Shown: positions 45,835-55,530, counted from the first letter of the stretch. The stretch is DNA of 64,000 nucleotides from Cellulophaga fucicola (GCF_900119145.1 NZ_FPIY01000005.1:62001-126000); one strand, 5' to 3'. Numbers and translations: made by a program. The notes: generated by a model from the letters alone, not told the origin.

Positions 45835-46197
45835 TTAAGCATTAGGATTTGGGTAATTGTCAGACTGGTCTTCTACGGTTTCATCCATGCAAACAAAGTC
45901 TTTTTCAACTAAAATAAATATTTCTTTACCTTCCTTGGTTAAAAAGTTATTGTTAAAACCAACAATCGTATTTGTAGCCCAATCTTTTATGTAGCTCTGA
46001 GGAACAAAAATAATTATTTTATTATTGTCATAATCGGTCTCTAGGTTGGTAATGCCTTTTTTTGTTTGTATTTCATAAGAAAACAGGGTGGAACTAAATT
46101 CGGTTTTTTCTGCAAAAGAACCCGTTTTACAAAATGATATTACTTCGCTTTTGGTAAGTCTGTATCTAATAGAATTTCCTCTAATTCTTATTTTCAT
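45835..46197 (-). CDS. Small DUF7009-like protein at the end of the nirBD operon
   Basis: A 120-residue soluble protein of unknown function that begins MKIRIRGNSIRYRLTKSEVI and has an acidic C-terminus. The sequence fits what I recall of the DUF7009 family; this is recognition from memory, not a search. It lies 16 nt after the NarX-like kinase gene and is the last gene of nirB-nirD-DUF4202-kinase. A nitrogen-related role is inferred only from the operon. Confidence 0.68.
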   Translation of the reverse strand: MKIRIRGNSIRYRLTKSEVISFCKTGSFAEKTEFSSTLFSYEIQTKKGITNLETDYDNNKIIIFVPQSYIKDWATNTIVGFNNNFLTKEGKEIFILVEKDFVCMDETVEDQSDNYPNPNA

Positions 46198-46213
46198 AAC
46201 AATAGTTTTATGG

Positions 46214-48040
46214 TTATTTAGCAGTGTTTTCTGGTTTGTAATTTATGGTAACTCTAGTTCCTTTATCCTTTGTAGAGTTTATAAATAAGCGTCCGTTAAT
46301 GTAATTTATGCGTTCTTTCATATAAAAAAGACCCATACCACCTTCGCTATTGTTTTTAGGTGTTTTGTGTAAAATAGTATCATCAAACCCTTTGCCATCA
46401 TCATCTATTAAAACACTTAGTATACCTTGGTTATAGTTTATGCTAAGTAAAATGTAATTAGAATTGGCATATTTTATTGCGTTATTTATTGCTTCTTGAG
46501 CAACTCTATAAATATTGGTTTCGGCTAGAGAATTAAAACGAATGTTTTTATCTATCTTATTCTCAAAAAGAATATTTTTCCCTGTTAGTTTAGATAATTC
46601 TACGGTCATTTTTTGCAAAGCAGAAAAAAGACCATGATCTTTAAGTTCAGGAGGTGTAAGGTTAAATGTAGCTGTGCGCACTCCTTTTATAAGGTCTGAG
46701 CAAAGCGTTTTTAAGTATGCTATTTTTTCTTCTGTTTTATCTTTATTATCTAGATTTATAGACTCTATGTTAAACTTAAGAGCAGTAAGCATTTGTCCTA
46801 TTCCGTCGTGTATATCTTTAGCAATACGCTTGCGTTCTTCTTCTTGTCCTTCTACAATCTGACTCGCTTGTAATTTTCTTTGAAGTATTTTGTCTTCAAA
46901 ATTTTGCTTGGTTAATTGTTCTAATTTTTGCTGATTTTCTATGCGTTCTGTAATATCAGAACATAAAATCAAAATACTTTGTTTTGTAGAAGATTGATGA
47001 AGCGGAATTATAGACATATCTAACCAAATATCTTGCCCCTTTTTAGTTCTAATTTTTATTTCTTCAGTTCTAATATTTTTTCTGCTATTCCTTAATACTT
47101 CTTTTAAATACTGTTGCTGTCCATCGTTAATGGTAAGTATTTCAGATAACGGTTTAGACAAGTCTTGAGTACTACACCCTAAAAGGTCTTGAAATTTTTT
47201 ACTAATAAAAACAACACTTTCATTATTCTTAATGCTAGCAAACAATGCTGCATTATCTATAACAAAATTTAGCTCTTGTAGTTCTTGTAGCGAGTGTTCT
47301 TTTTCTTGATATAGTTGCTCTATTTTAGAGATGTTTTCTTCAGACTCAATCTTGCTTTTTAAAAGCTTAGCTATAGTGTTTCGTATCTGTATAGATAATG
47401 GTCTAAAAATAAATAGAATTTCTAACAGAAGAATTAACAAAGAAAAAGCAACTAATAAATACTCTTTTTGCTTTAGTTTTTGAAGTTGTGTTTTACTAAT
47501 ACTATCATATTTGTTTACAATAGTATCCATCATATTTAAAAATATAGGTTCATTTTTTAATAGAACATCAATATTCTCTTCTTGGTTAGCAGTATCTTCT
47601 GATTTAAGTTGAATTGTATTGTTAGCAGCATTTACCATTGCTGTGTGATGCGGTGTAATTTTTTTTAAAAGCGTTAAAATATCCTTATTATCCTCTTTGG
47701 GTATGCCCATAGAGTCATTACCAAACTGAAGCGCTTTATGTGATAAGCTCCAGACGTCTAGCGTTTTTTTAGTATGAAGTAAAATTTGTTCTTTATCTTC
47801 TTTAGAGCTAATTCTATTTAATAGTAAAATATCTTTTACTAATTTCTGACTGTAAGCACGTTGCCTCCCCGCAACATTAATGACTCTAGAATCATTTAAC
47901 TGAGAGTTTAAATGAACCTGAATTAAAATTTGAGAAAATACAATTGAAAAAGCAATAGCTAATAAAGCTAATAAGTACCACTTTCTAACTCTTAAAAAAG
48001 TAGTGTTGTCTAAAGATTTTTCAAATTTATTATTATTCAT
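46214..48040 (-). CDS. NarX-like sensor histidine kinase
   Basis: A 608-residue membrane kinase. Domains: first membrane helix (about 22-42), periplasmic PilJ/NarX-type sensor (45-190), second helix (195-213), a PAS domain (about 255-368), HisKA_3 with phospho-acceptor His411 (AKDIHDGIGQ) and an HATPase domain (IDDDGKGFDD, EGGMGLFYMKERI). Residues 52-66 (RVINVAGRQRAYSQK) match the P-box that binds nitrate/nitrite in NarX/NarQ. No response regulator gene is adjacent; the likely partner is the NarL-type regulator encoded at 55662-56333. It is cotranscribed with nirB and nirD, suggesting feedback of the operon on its own sensing. Confidence 0.92.
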   Translation of the reverse strand: MNNNKFEKSLDNTTFLRVRKWYLLALLAIAFSIVFSQILIQVHLNSQLNDSRVINVAGRQRAYSQKLVKDILLLNRISSKEDKEQILLHTKKTLDVWSLSHKALQFGNDSMGIPKEDNKDILTLLKKITPHHTAMVNAANNTIQLKSEDTANQEENIDVLLKNEPIFLNMMDTIVNKYDSISKTQLQKLKQKEYLLVAFSLLILLLEILFIFRPLSIQIRNTIAKLLKSKIESEENISKIEQLYQEKEHSLQELQELNFVIDNAALFASIKNNESVVFISKKFQDLLGCSTQDLSKPLSEILTINDGQQQYLKEVLRNSRKNIRTEEIKIRTKKGQDIWLDMSIIPLHQSSTKQSILILCSDITERIENQQKLEQLTKQNFEDKILQRKLQASQIVEGQEEERKRIAKDIHDGIGQMLTALKFNIESINLDNKDKTEEKIAYLKTLCSDLIKGVRTATFNLTPPELKDHGLFSALQKMTVELSKLTGKNILFENKIDKNIRFNSLAETNIYRVAQEAINNAIKYANSNYILLSINYNQGILSVLIDDDGKGFDDTILHKTPKNNSEGGMGLFYMKERINYINGRLFINSTKDKGTRVTINYKPENTAK

Positions 48041-48073
48041 AAGTAGTGCATCTTTCTATAGAAGCAAATAAAA

Positions 48074-48661
48074 TTAAGATAATGCTTTGCTAACAAGCTC
48101 TAAAGACGTTTTAGATAAAGGTAGTTTTAAAGCGGCTTCTTGACCTTCTTTAGACATCTTACGCCATGTTTTTTGTAAAATATCAATCAGTTTCTCTTCT
48201 GAATATTTCTGGGCAAAAGGTTCAAAGTAATATTCAAGAAACACCAAGCAGATTACATCTTCCAAAGTTTGGGTTTCTTCATTCTTTTTAAGTTGCTTTT
48301 TTTCTAATAGAAAAGCAACATTATGAATGGTTTCCTGATCATAACCAATGCTTTCTAGCAGTTCGCCAGCTTTTTTAGCATGAAACTTCTTTAGGTCCTG
48401 ACGCCATGTGAGGTAGCCCGTTCTGTTCATTTCATAAGAATCACGGGCAATTTCCCAACGGCAAATATGTTGGCATCGTGCCGTAAGTTGTAATACTTCT
48501 GATGCATTAGGGGCAAAAGAGTTTAATTTCTCTGTCATACGCATTGCGTAGAGCACTTCTTTAGCATATTCTTTACCTTCAAAAATTTCTTTATTTGGAT
48601 CTTGCTCATTTGCTTTATCAAAAAGTATAAAAGCTTGCTCTAATTTATTTACTATTGCCAT
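48074..48661 (-). CDS. DUF4202 family protein
   Basis: A soluble helical protein of 195 residues, unknown function. A TTG start at 48682 is possible, but the ATG at 48661 (MAIVNKLEQAFILFDKANEQ) gives the usual N-terminus. Conserved His/Arg clusters such as TARCQHICRWEIARDSYE and WRQDLKKFHAKKAGELL look like an HD-domain-type metal site. In Bacteroidota and proteobacteria this family is found next to nitrite-assimilation genes, as here (23 nt after nirD). It may be a maturation or regulatory factor for nitrite reductase; this is inference. Confidence 0.82.
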   Translation of the reverse strand: MAIVNKLEQAFILFDKANEQDPNKEIFEGKEYAKEVLYAMRMTEKLNSFAPNASEVLQLTARCQHICRWEIARDSYEMNRTGYLTWRQDLKKFHAKKAGELLESIGYDQETIHNVAFLLEKKQLKKNEETQTLEDVICLVFLEYYFEPFAQKYSEEKLIDILQKTWRKMSKEGQEAALKLPLSKTSLELVSKALS

Positions 48662-48684
48662 ATGTGGTAAGGTTAGTTCCAAAA

Positions 48685-49065
48685 CTATTTAGAAAACCCA
48701 ATATACACAAAACCATCTTCAATTTTTACAGGATATGTTGCAATAGCGTCTAATGTGCCATTTAAATTTTCACCTGTTTCTAGTGAAAAAGTATTTTTAT
48801 GCAGAGGACAAGCTACTTTTGGAGTGCCCATATCTTCACCAATCATTCCGCGAGAAAGTACCATTTCCATTTTATGCGGACATAAATTTTGGCAAGCATA
48901 CCATTTGTTTTCGCGAGTAAAATTAAAAACTGCTATTTGTTTCTCATTATACTTTACACAAGCACCGCCATTTTTCGGAAATTTTGTAACTGCAGCAGCC
49001 TTATACCAAATAGTAACTTCTTCAAGTGTTGTTACAGAGTATTCTTTTAAAATAGAATCTATCAT
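48685..49065 (-). CDS. nirD: Nitrite reductase small subunit, Rieske type
   Basis: A 126-residue Rieske [2Fe-2S] protein that partners NirB in reducing nitrite to ammonium. Both cluster-binding pairs are intact: CPHK (in CQNLCPHK, near residue 62) and CPLHKN (near residue 92). Many stand-alone NirD proteins lack these ligands, so here the cluster is probably present. The gene lies 33 nt after nirB and 23 nt before the DUF4202 gene. Confidence 0.93.
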   Translation of the reverse strand: MIDSILKEYSVTTLEEVTIWYKAAAVTKFPKNGGACVKYNEKQIAVFNFTRENKWYACQNLCPHKMEMVLSRGMIGEDMGTPKVACPLHKNTFSLETGENLNGTLDAIATYPVKIEDGFVYIGFSK

Positions 49066-49098
49066 GTTTTTTAATTTTTTAATTCAATATTTATTCTA

Positions 49099-51612
49099 CT
49101 AAGCCCAAGGTGCTGGCATTTTTTGTTCTCTTAATGACACAAATTCAATGTTTTCATCTTCTTCAGTAGAGTTTACAAAGTGTGTGTATTTTGCTCTAAT
49201 TTCAGGATTTTCAACCGCTTCTTTCCACTCACATTTATAGGTATCTGCCAAATGTTGCATTTCTGTATCTAGCTGATTTACAATACCCAGGCAATCATTA
49301 ATTACAACATCTTTTACATAATCAATACCTCCTTCTAGTTTATCTAACCAGGCGGCGGTACGCATTAAAGGTTGTGCAGTTTGTATGTAATACATTAAAA
49401 AACGATCTACATATTTTATGGCAGTTTCTTTATCTACTTTCTCTGCCAATAACAATGCGTGTTTAGGAGTTGCACCACCGTTACCACCGATATAAATATT
49501 CCAGCCTCCTTCTACAGCTATAAATCCAAAATCTTTACCACGTGCTTCCGCACATTCACGGATACAACCAGAAACACCACCTTTAAATTTATGTGGAGAA
49601 CGAATACCTTTATATCTGTTTTCTATTTCTATAGCAAAACTTACGCTTTCATCCATACCATACCTACACCAAGTAGAGCCTACGCAACTTTTTACGGTAC
49701 GTAACGATTTTCCATAGGCTTGTCCGGTTTCAAAACCTTCTGCAATAAGCTCTTCCCAAATCAATGGTAATTCATGCAGTTTGGCGCCGAACATATCTAT
49801 TCTTTGTCCGCCTGTAATTTTGGTATACAAATCATATTTTTGTGCAATTCTACCCATAGCAATCATTTGCTTTGGAGAAATCTCACCACCCGCAACACGG
49901 GGTACTACAGAGTAGGTGCCGTTTCGTTGAATGTTCGCTAAATATCTATCATTGGTATCTTGTATAGTATCTTGCTTATTTGCTGTTTCATTAAATATAC
50001 TTGCAAATAGTGAAGCTGCTAAAGGTTTGCAGGTTTCGCAACCATTTCCTTTTCCATGGGTGTCTAATAATTCATCGTAATCTTGAATATTTTTCATTTT
50101 TACGATGTCATACAATTCTTGACGTGAATAATCAAAATGCTCACAGATACGTTCTTTTACAACCTTACCTAAAGATTTTAAAGTTTCATTTACAAGATCT
50201 GTTACCATGGGTTTGCAACCACCACAACCAGTAGTTGCTTTGGTAGCTTTAGCAATAGCTTTAACGGTTTCATTACCATCATCTTTTACAGAGCAGCAAA
50301 CTTGCCCTTTAGTCACCGCTTCACAAGAACAAACAACAGCAGTATCTGGTAAGTCCATAGCGCTACCAAAAGATGCAGCACCATCACCAGCAGGGAGTAT
50401 TAATTGTGATGGATCTGAAGGAATAGGCATACTATTCAGGTAAATTTGATGTAGCATGCTGTAATCAGAAGCATCCCCAACTAAAATACCTCCTAATAAT
50501 CTTTGGCCATCAAGGCTCACATTTATTCTTTTGTATAAGTGCTGCGTTTTATTTTCAAAAATTATAGAATGCCCTTTAGCTGCGGGCATAAAAGGCTCGC
50601 CAAAACTAGCGACATCAACTCCTATTAATTTTAGTTTGGTAGACATGTCAATCTCTGCAGCCATGATATTATCAGTTTTGCCCGTAATTTGGTCTACAGC
50701 AACTGTTGCCATTTCATATCCAGGAGCTACTAAACCATATATCATTTGATTGTAAAGGGCAATTTCTCCAATGGCATATATGCTTTGGTCAGAAGTTTGC
50801 ATTTTATGATCTACCACAATGCCGCCACGAACTCCCATTTTTAAGCCACTAGATTTCCCAAGTTCATCTCTAGGACGAATACCAGCAGAAATTACGAGCA
50901 TTTCTACATCCAAGACATCATCCTCGCCAAATTCCATTCCTACAATGGCATCGTCTCCTAGTATTTGATTGGTTGCTTTACTCAAATGAATGTGTAAACC
51001 TATAGATTCTAACTTTAGTTGTAACACTTGACTACTTCTAGAATCTAACTGCCTTGGCATTAATTTAGGTGCAAATTCTACAATATGGGGCTCTAGACCC
51101 ATATCCATTACCGCTTTCCCTGCTTCTAATCCTAAAAGTCCGCCTCCTAAGACGGCAGCTTTGGCATTAGGGTTTTTTGTTTTTAAGGCTGCTGCGTAAG
51201 AGAGCATGCCTTCTAAGTCTTCAATAGTACGATATACAAAGACTCCTTTTTTCTCTACTCCTTTAATAGGAGGTACAAAAGCTGAAGAACCTGTTGCTAA
51301 AACAAGGTAATCATATGAGAAATTTTGATTATTTGCAGTTGTAATTGTTTTTTCTTCACGGTTAATATCTGTAACACGTTCGTTTATCATAAGTTTTATA
51401 CCGTTTTCTGCATACCATTCTGCGGAAGCCATTTCTAGAGCTTTAGCATCTTGATTTTCGAAAAATTCACTCAAATGAACACGGTCGTAGGCAGGTCTTG
51501 GTTCGTCACCAAAAACAATAAGTTTATAATCTTCATTTGTTTCTTTAGCTACAAATTTCTCACAAAATTTATACCCAACCATTCCATTTCCTATTACTAT
51601 TACGGTTTTCAT
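49099..51612 (-). CDS. nirB: Assimilatory NAD(P)H nitrite reductase large subunit
   Basis: A cytosolic enzyme of 837 residues catalysing six-electron reduction of nitrite to ammonium. Order of domains: FAD/NAD-binding reductase (about 1-410, VIVIGNGMVGYKF), a BFD-like [2Fe-2S] domain (CSCEAVTKGQ and TGCGGCKP), a second partial BFD repeat (GCETCKP near 515), then the ferredoxin-like and siroheme/4Fe-4S half-domains. Siroheme cluster ligands are CVGSTWC (near 640-646) and CIREC (near 681-685). Its promoter is shared back-to-back with the siroheme methyltransferase gene and is rich in TACGTA motifs. Confidence 0.96.
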   Translation of the reverse strand: MKTVIVIGNGMVGYKFCEKFVAKETNEDYKLIVFGDEPRPAYDRVHLSEFFENQDAKALEMASAEWYAENGIKLMINERVTDINREEKTITTANNQNFSYDYLVLATGSSAFVPPIKGVEKKGVFVYRTIEDLEGMLSYAAALKTKNPNAKAAVLGGGLLGLEAGKAVMDMGLEPHIVEFAPKLMPRQLDSRSSQVLQLKLESIGLHIHLSKATNQILGDDAIVGMEFGEDDVLDVEMLVISAGIRPRDELGKSSGLKMGVRGGIVVDHKMQTSDQSIYAIGEIALYNQMIYGLVAPGYEMATVAVDQITGKTDNIMAAEIDMSTKLKLIGVDVASFGEPFMPAAKGHSIIFENKTQHLYKRINVSLDGQRLLGGILVGDASDYSMLHQIYLNSMPIPSDPSQLILPAGDGAASFGSAMDLPDTAVVCSCEAVTKGQVCCSVKDDGNETVKAIAKATKATTGCGGCKPMVTDLVNETLKSLGKVVKERICEHFDYSRQELYDIVKMKNIQDYDELLDTHGKGNGCETCKPLAASLFASIFNETANKQDTIQDTNDRYLANIQRNGTYSVVPRVAGGEISPKQMIAMGRIAQKYDLYTKITGGQRIDMFGAKLHELPLIWEELIAEGFETGQAYGKSLRTVKSCVGSTWCRYGMDESVSFAIEIENRYKGIRSPHKFKGGVSGCIRECAEARGKDFGFIAVEGGWNIYIGGNGGATPKHALLLAEKVDKETAIKYVDRFLMYYIQTAQPLMRTAAWLDKLEGGIDYVKDVVINDCLGIVNQLDTEMQHLADTYKCEWKEAVENPEIRAKYTHFVNSTEEDENIEFVSLREQKMPAPWA

Positions 51613-51738
51613 ACGTACGTATTTATCAGGTTACAAGGCAAAACTAAGTATAATTACGTATATTTTATCTGTTTTTATCGAAATAAATACGTAGTTTTGT
51701 TATCGTATTAATAATTTATCACTTTAATAATTACGTAT
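51611..51738. promoter_or_regulatory. Divergent nirB / uroporphyrinogen methyltransferase control region with TACGTA motifs
   Basis: The intergenic region holds TACGTA at 51612 and 51616 (overlapping, in the palindrome ATACGTACGTAT), 51655, 51688 and 51732. The -7 boxes are TAGTTTTG on the minus strand (51646-51639, for nirB) and TAGTTTTG on the plus strand (51692-51699, for the methyltransferase gene). The central motifs at 51655 and 51688 are 33 bp apart, about three helical turns, and each lies close to one box. This is probably the control site of the local nitrate regulator. Confidence 0.62.
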
Positions 51739-51739
51739 T

Positions 51740-52513
51740 ATGATATTAATAAGTACCCCAAAAGTTAGTTTAGTTGGTGCAGGTCCTGGAAGTAGTGATC
51801 TTATAACACGTAGAGGTTTTAGAGTTTTGCAAGATGCATCTGTAATTTTGTATGATGCTTTAGTTAGTAGTGAATTATTAAATGAAATAGATAGTGAGAT
51901 ACCAAAAATATACGTAGGTAAACGTTGTGGCAAACATTCTTTAGTGCAAGAAGATATTAATAAACTTATTGTAGAAAGTGCATATAAGTATGGACACGTA
52001 GTACGTTTAAAAGGCGGAGATCCTTTTGTTTTTGGTAGAGCAAGTGAAGAAATAGAGTATGTAGAATCTTTTGGTATTCCGGTTACTGTTATTCCAGGTG
52101 TTACTAGTGCTATTGCAGTACCAGCTAGTCAAGGCATACCCGTTACTCGCAGGGGAGTTAGTAGTAGCTTTTGGGTTATGACAGCTACAAAAAAAGATGG
52201 TTCATTTTCTGAAGACCTTATGTTGGCAGCAAAATCATCAGCTACGTTAGTTTTATTAATGGGTGTTCGTAAGTTTGAAGAGATTGCGAATGAAATTGCA
52301 AAATATAGGAATAAATTAACTCCTTTTGCTGTAATTCAAAACGGAACTTTAGCTAAGGAAACCTGCGTAACTGGTACTCTTTCTAATTATAAAACGGTTC
52401 GGAAAACAATAAATACTAGTCTTCCTGGTATTATAGTTATTGGTGATGTTGTTGCAGAGCATCCTTCTTTTTTTGAGGAAGAATTGCAGCGTGTGCTTAA
52501 CTCAAGTTTGTAA
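51740..52513 (+). CDS. cobA: Uroporphyrinogen-III C-methyltransferase (SUMT)
   Basis: SAM-dependent methylation of uroporphyrinogen III to precorrin-2, the entry step to siroheme needed by NirB. The 257 residues show the family motifs VSLVGAGPGSSDLITRRG, VRLKGGDPFVFGRASEE and VIPGVTSAIAVPASQGIPVT. The dehydrogenase/ferrochelatase (CysG N-terminal or Met8-type) domain is not fused and not in the window. The start codon lies in a TACGTAT motif region divergent from nirB, so the cofactor and the enzyme appear coregulated. It is also called sumT. Confidence 0.94.
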   Translation: MILISTPKVSLVGAGPGSSDLITRRGFRVLQDASVILYDALVSSELLNEIDSEIPKIYVGKRCGKHSLVQEDINKLIVESAYKYGHVVRLKGGDPFVFGRASEEIEYVESFGIPVTVIPGVTSAIAVPASQGIPVTRRGVSSSFWVMTATKKDGSFSEDLMLAAKSSATLVLLMGVRKFEEIANEIAKYRNKLTPFAVIQNGTLAKETCVTGTLSNYKTVRKTINTSLPGIIVIGDVVAEHPSFFEEELQRVLNSSL

Positions 52514-52531
52514 GGTGGTTACCTATTTGTC

Positions 52532-52760
52532 TACGTATTGTAGAAGTGAATAGAACTTTTTTGTATCTAATTATCTTATTTTAAGCTTGTTGATTTTTGT
52601 TTGTATTCTTCAAATAATATGAAATTCTATATTTCTACTTTTCTTTTTTTTCAGTTTGATTTTTTTCAAAGCTTAATTCTATCATTTTAACAAAAATACG
52701 TATTTAAGCTTCTGTTTTTACTTTAAACTAAGTACTTATACGTATTAATACTTATTTTTG
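52532..52760 (+). promoter_or_regulatory. Control region of the nitrate transporter gene
   Basis: The 290-nt gap between the methyltransferase and transporter genes holds TACGTAT at 52532, a palindrome AAATACGTATTT at 52694-52705, and a 7-2-7 arrangement TACGTAT-TA-ATACTTA at 52739-52754. The last overlaps the start of a -7 box TATTTTTG (52753-52760). The transporter ATG lies 43 nt beyond. Nothing else is recognisable in this gap. Confidence 0.6.
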
Positions 52761-52803
52761 AAATGTTAATAGTTCATTATTTAACCTTCTAAATTGATAT
52801 GAT

Positions 52804-54201
52804 ATGAAAAGTAAAACATCTAACAAGGCTACAAAATTAAATTTACGAGATTTTAAAAGTATTCAAATGAGAACTTTTTGGATAACATCGTTAGCTTTTT
52901 TTCTGTGCTTTTTTGCTTGGTTTGGTATAGTTCCTTTTATGCCAGATGTAGTTAAAGATTTAGGCTTAACGCCTTCTCAAAAATGGAACTCTATTATATT
53001 AGCAGTTTCGGGAACAGTATTTGCCCGTTTGGCAATTGGTAAATTATGCGATAAGTATGGTCCTCGTTTGTGTTATACGTACTTATTGGTCTTGGGTGCA
53101 ATTCCTGTAATATTGTTAGGATTTGTGCAAACACCTTTGCAATTTTTAGTGTGTAGATTGTTTATAGGTTTTATAGGGGCATCATTTGTAATAACACAGT
53201 TTCATACCTCTATAATGTTTGCACCAAACATTGTGGGTACAGCTAACGCTACTTCGGCTGGTTGGGGTAATCTAGGAGGAGGTGCAAACCGTTTAGGAAT
53301 GCCTTTAATTGCAGCAGCGGTTGTCAGTTTTGGTGTTGCAGATGAAATTGCTTGGCGTTACTGTATGGTTATTGCCGGAGTTTTATGTTTTTTAATGGGT
53401 TTGGCTTATTACTTTTTTACAAAAGATACTCCAGAAGGTAACTTTTCAGAATTAAAAGAAAGAGGTGAAATGCCTGTATTTAAAAAGGATGAAGCATCTT
53501 TTGCTAGTGTATTAAAAGACTATAGAGTTTGGATTTTATTCTTTGTTTATGCAGCTTGTTTTGGAATAGAATTAACGGTTTATGGTACAATGGATGATTA
53601 CCTTCAAAATCGGTTTGGATTAGAAAGATCCTTTGCGGGGAATTTGGTATTATCATTTGCTTTAATGAATATTTTTGCTCGTACACTAGGTGGTTATTTT
53701 GGTGATAAATTTGGTAATACAAGAGGTCTTCGTGGTCGTGTAGTTTTCTTGGCTGTAATTTTGGCTGCAGAAGGTTTAATGCTGTCTTTCTTTTCTATGA
53801 CAACAAGTATAGCTGTGGGTATATTGTTTTTAATTGCTTTTAGTTTAACCGTACAAATGGCAGAAGGTGCAACGTTTTCTGTTGTTCCGTTTGTTAATAA
53901 AAAAGCAATAGGTTCTATATCTGGTATTGTAGGAGCCGGTGGTAATGTAGGTGCTTTTTTTGCTGCATTATTATTAAAATCAAAGTCTGCTGTTGCAGAA
54001 AGTGCAGCAATATCATCAACTTCTAGTTTAGGAGAAGAAGCGGTAAAAGCAGCACAAACTGTTGCTTCTGCCTCAGCAGTTTCTGCTGGTTATTTTGTGA
54101 TTGGTGGTTGTATTTTAATAGCTGCGTTACTGTCTTTAACTATAAAATTTGCATCTTCAGAAGAAACGGTATCTGCAAATCTTCAAGTAGCAGATAAATA
54201 A
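52804..54201 (+). CDS. NarK-type nitrate/nitrite MFS transporter
   Basis: An inner-membrane permease of 465 residues with about 12 helices. A nitrate-signature stretch in the fifth helix region, SAGWGNLGGGANRLGMP (about 150-166), and a second Gly-rich signature SGIVGAGGNVGAFF (near 380) mark the nitrate/nitrite porter family. It sits among nitrate and nitrite reductase genes and carries TACGTA sites in its promoter. NasA/NrtP-type naming would also be acceptable, so no symbol is given. Confidence 0.93.
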   Translation: MKSKTSNKATKLNLRDFKSIQMRTFWITSLAFFLCFFAWFGIVPFMPDVVKDLGLTPSQKWNSIILAVSGTVFARLAIGKLCDKYGPRLCYTYLLVLGAIPVILLGFVQTPLQFLVCRLFIGFIGASFVITQFHTSIMFAPNIVGTANATSAGWGNLGGGANRLGMPLIAAAVVSFGVADEIAWRYCMVIAGVLCFLMGLAYYFFTKDTPEGNFSELKERGEMPVFKKDEASFASVLKDYRVWILFFVYAACFGIELTVYGTMDDYLQNRFGLERSFAGNLVLSFALMNIFARTLGGYFGDKFGNTRGLRGRVVFLAVILAAEGLMLSFFSMTTSIAVGILFLIAFSLTVQMAEGATFSVVPFVNKKAIGSISGIVGAGGNVGAFFAALLLKSKSAVAESAAISSTSSLGEEAVKAAQTVASASAVSAGYFVIGGCILIAALLSLTIKFASSEETVSANLQVADK

Positions 54202-54249
54202 TTAGAGTTCTATTATCAAAAATAATAATCAATCAAAAAGTAAGTAAAA

Positions 54250-55530
54250 ATGAAAAAGTTACATTTTTTTATAGGATTCGTGTGTCTAATTTCTAACTAT
54301 ACTATTGCTCAGTTTACAATAGATGGCGAGTTTAGGCCAAGAACAGAGTACCGCCATGGCTACGGAAACTTAATTCCTGAAGATACAGATGCTGGTTTTG
54401 GAATATCTACAAGGGCGCGTGTAAATTTTGGGTACGCAGATGAATCATACAAAGTATATTTAAGTTTACAAGATGTAATGACTTGGGGAGAAAATAGGCA
54501 ATTATTACCAGCAGATGCTAACAATTCTTTTGCAGTTTTTGAGGTATGGGGAGAGCTAACTTTAGGAGAAGGTTTTTTAGCAAAAATTGGTAGACAAACA
54601 TTAGATTATGATGATCAAAGAATATTAGGTTCTGTAGGTTGGGCACAACAAGCACGGAACCATGATGCTGCATTATTAAAATATAAAAAAGATAATTTTT
54701 TATTAGATGTAGGTTTGGCATTTAATCAAGATAAAGCAGATTTATCTGGTTTTTCGTCTGTAGGTACAGCATATAGTACAACAGGATTCTTTTCTTACAA
54801 AACAATGCAATATGTTTATTTAAAGCAAAGTTGGGAAGCTTTTTCGGGGAGTTTGTTGGTGTTAAATAATGGTTTTCAGGAATATGAAAATGATGCTATA
54901 ACACCAGATGGCACTAGTAGTTTGTTGACGTTTGGAACTCATTTATCATATAAAAAGGGAAAATTAGAATTGGAGAGTAATCTCTTTTTACAAACAGGAC
55001 AAAGACAAGGAGAGGTAGATGTAAAGGGTGCTTACTTAGCAAGTTTAGATGCAAGCTTTAAAACGTCTAATAAAGTAACATTGGGTGCTGGAGTAGAAAT
55101 TATTAGTGGTAATGATGGTGATGCAGGAGAAACAGGAGCTTTCTTTCCATTGTACGGAACTAACCATAAGTTTAATGGGTTTATGGACTATTTTTATGTA
55201 GGGAATCATGCAAACTCAATAGGTTTATTAGATATGCATATTAGTGCAAAATTTCAATTGAATGAAACTTCTAGTTTTATGGTTAAGGCTTTAAATTTTA
55301 GAGGAGAACAAGAGCTAGTTAGTGGAAAAAAGTCTCTAGGAACAGAAATAGATCTTGTATTTGCAAAGAAATTTAAAGGATACGGACTAGCTATTGGGTA
55401 CTCTCAAATGTTTGCCAATGATGGTATGTATGAGTTAAAAGGTATTACAGAAGATGCAGCTGCAGGAAGTCAAAACTGGGCTTGGGCTATGTTAACCATT
55501 AAGCCAAAGTTTTTAAATACAAGTAAGTAG
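54250..55530 (+). CDS. Outer-membrane channel, alginate-export (AlgE) type
   Basis: A 426-residue predicted 18-strand beta-barrel. The signal peptide (about 1-20, ending TIAQ) is followed by FTIDGEFRPRTEYRHGYGN and repeated alternating strands (AKIGRQTLDYDDQRILGSVGW), features of the alginate_exp family. It starts 48 nt after the transporter gene. Placed in a nitrate cluster, it is more likely a porin for nitrate or other small anions than for alginate (inference). A terminator follows. Confidence 0.83.
   Translation: MKKLHFFIGFVCLISNYTIAQFTIDGEFRPRTEYRHGYGNLIPEDTDAGFGISTRARVNFGYADESYKVYLSLQDVMTWGENRQLLPADANNSFAVFEVWGELTLGEGFLAKIGRQTLDYDDQRILGSVGWAQQARNHDAALLKYKKDNFLLDVGLAFNQDKADLSGFSSVGTAYSTTGFFSYKTMQYVYLKQSWEAFSGSLLVLNNGFQEYENDAITPDGTSSLLTFGTHLSYKKGKLELESNLFLQTGQRQGEVDVKGAYLASLDASFKTSNKVTLGAGVEIISGNDGDAGETGAFFPLYGTNHKFNGFMDYFYVGNHANSIGLLDMHISAKFQLNETSSFMVKALNFRGEQELVSGKKSLGTEIDLVFAKKFKGYGLAIGYSQMFANDGMYELKGITEDAAAGSQNWAWAMLTIKPKFLNTSK

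Noticed and set aside
54250-55530. An alginate-secretion role for the outer-membrane channel
   Set aside because: No alginate synthesis genes are present. It lies between a nitrate transporter gene and a nitrate regulator gene, so only the barrel family is accepted.
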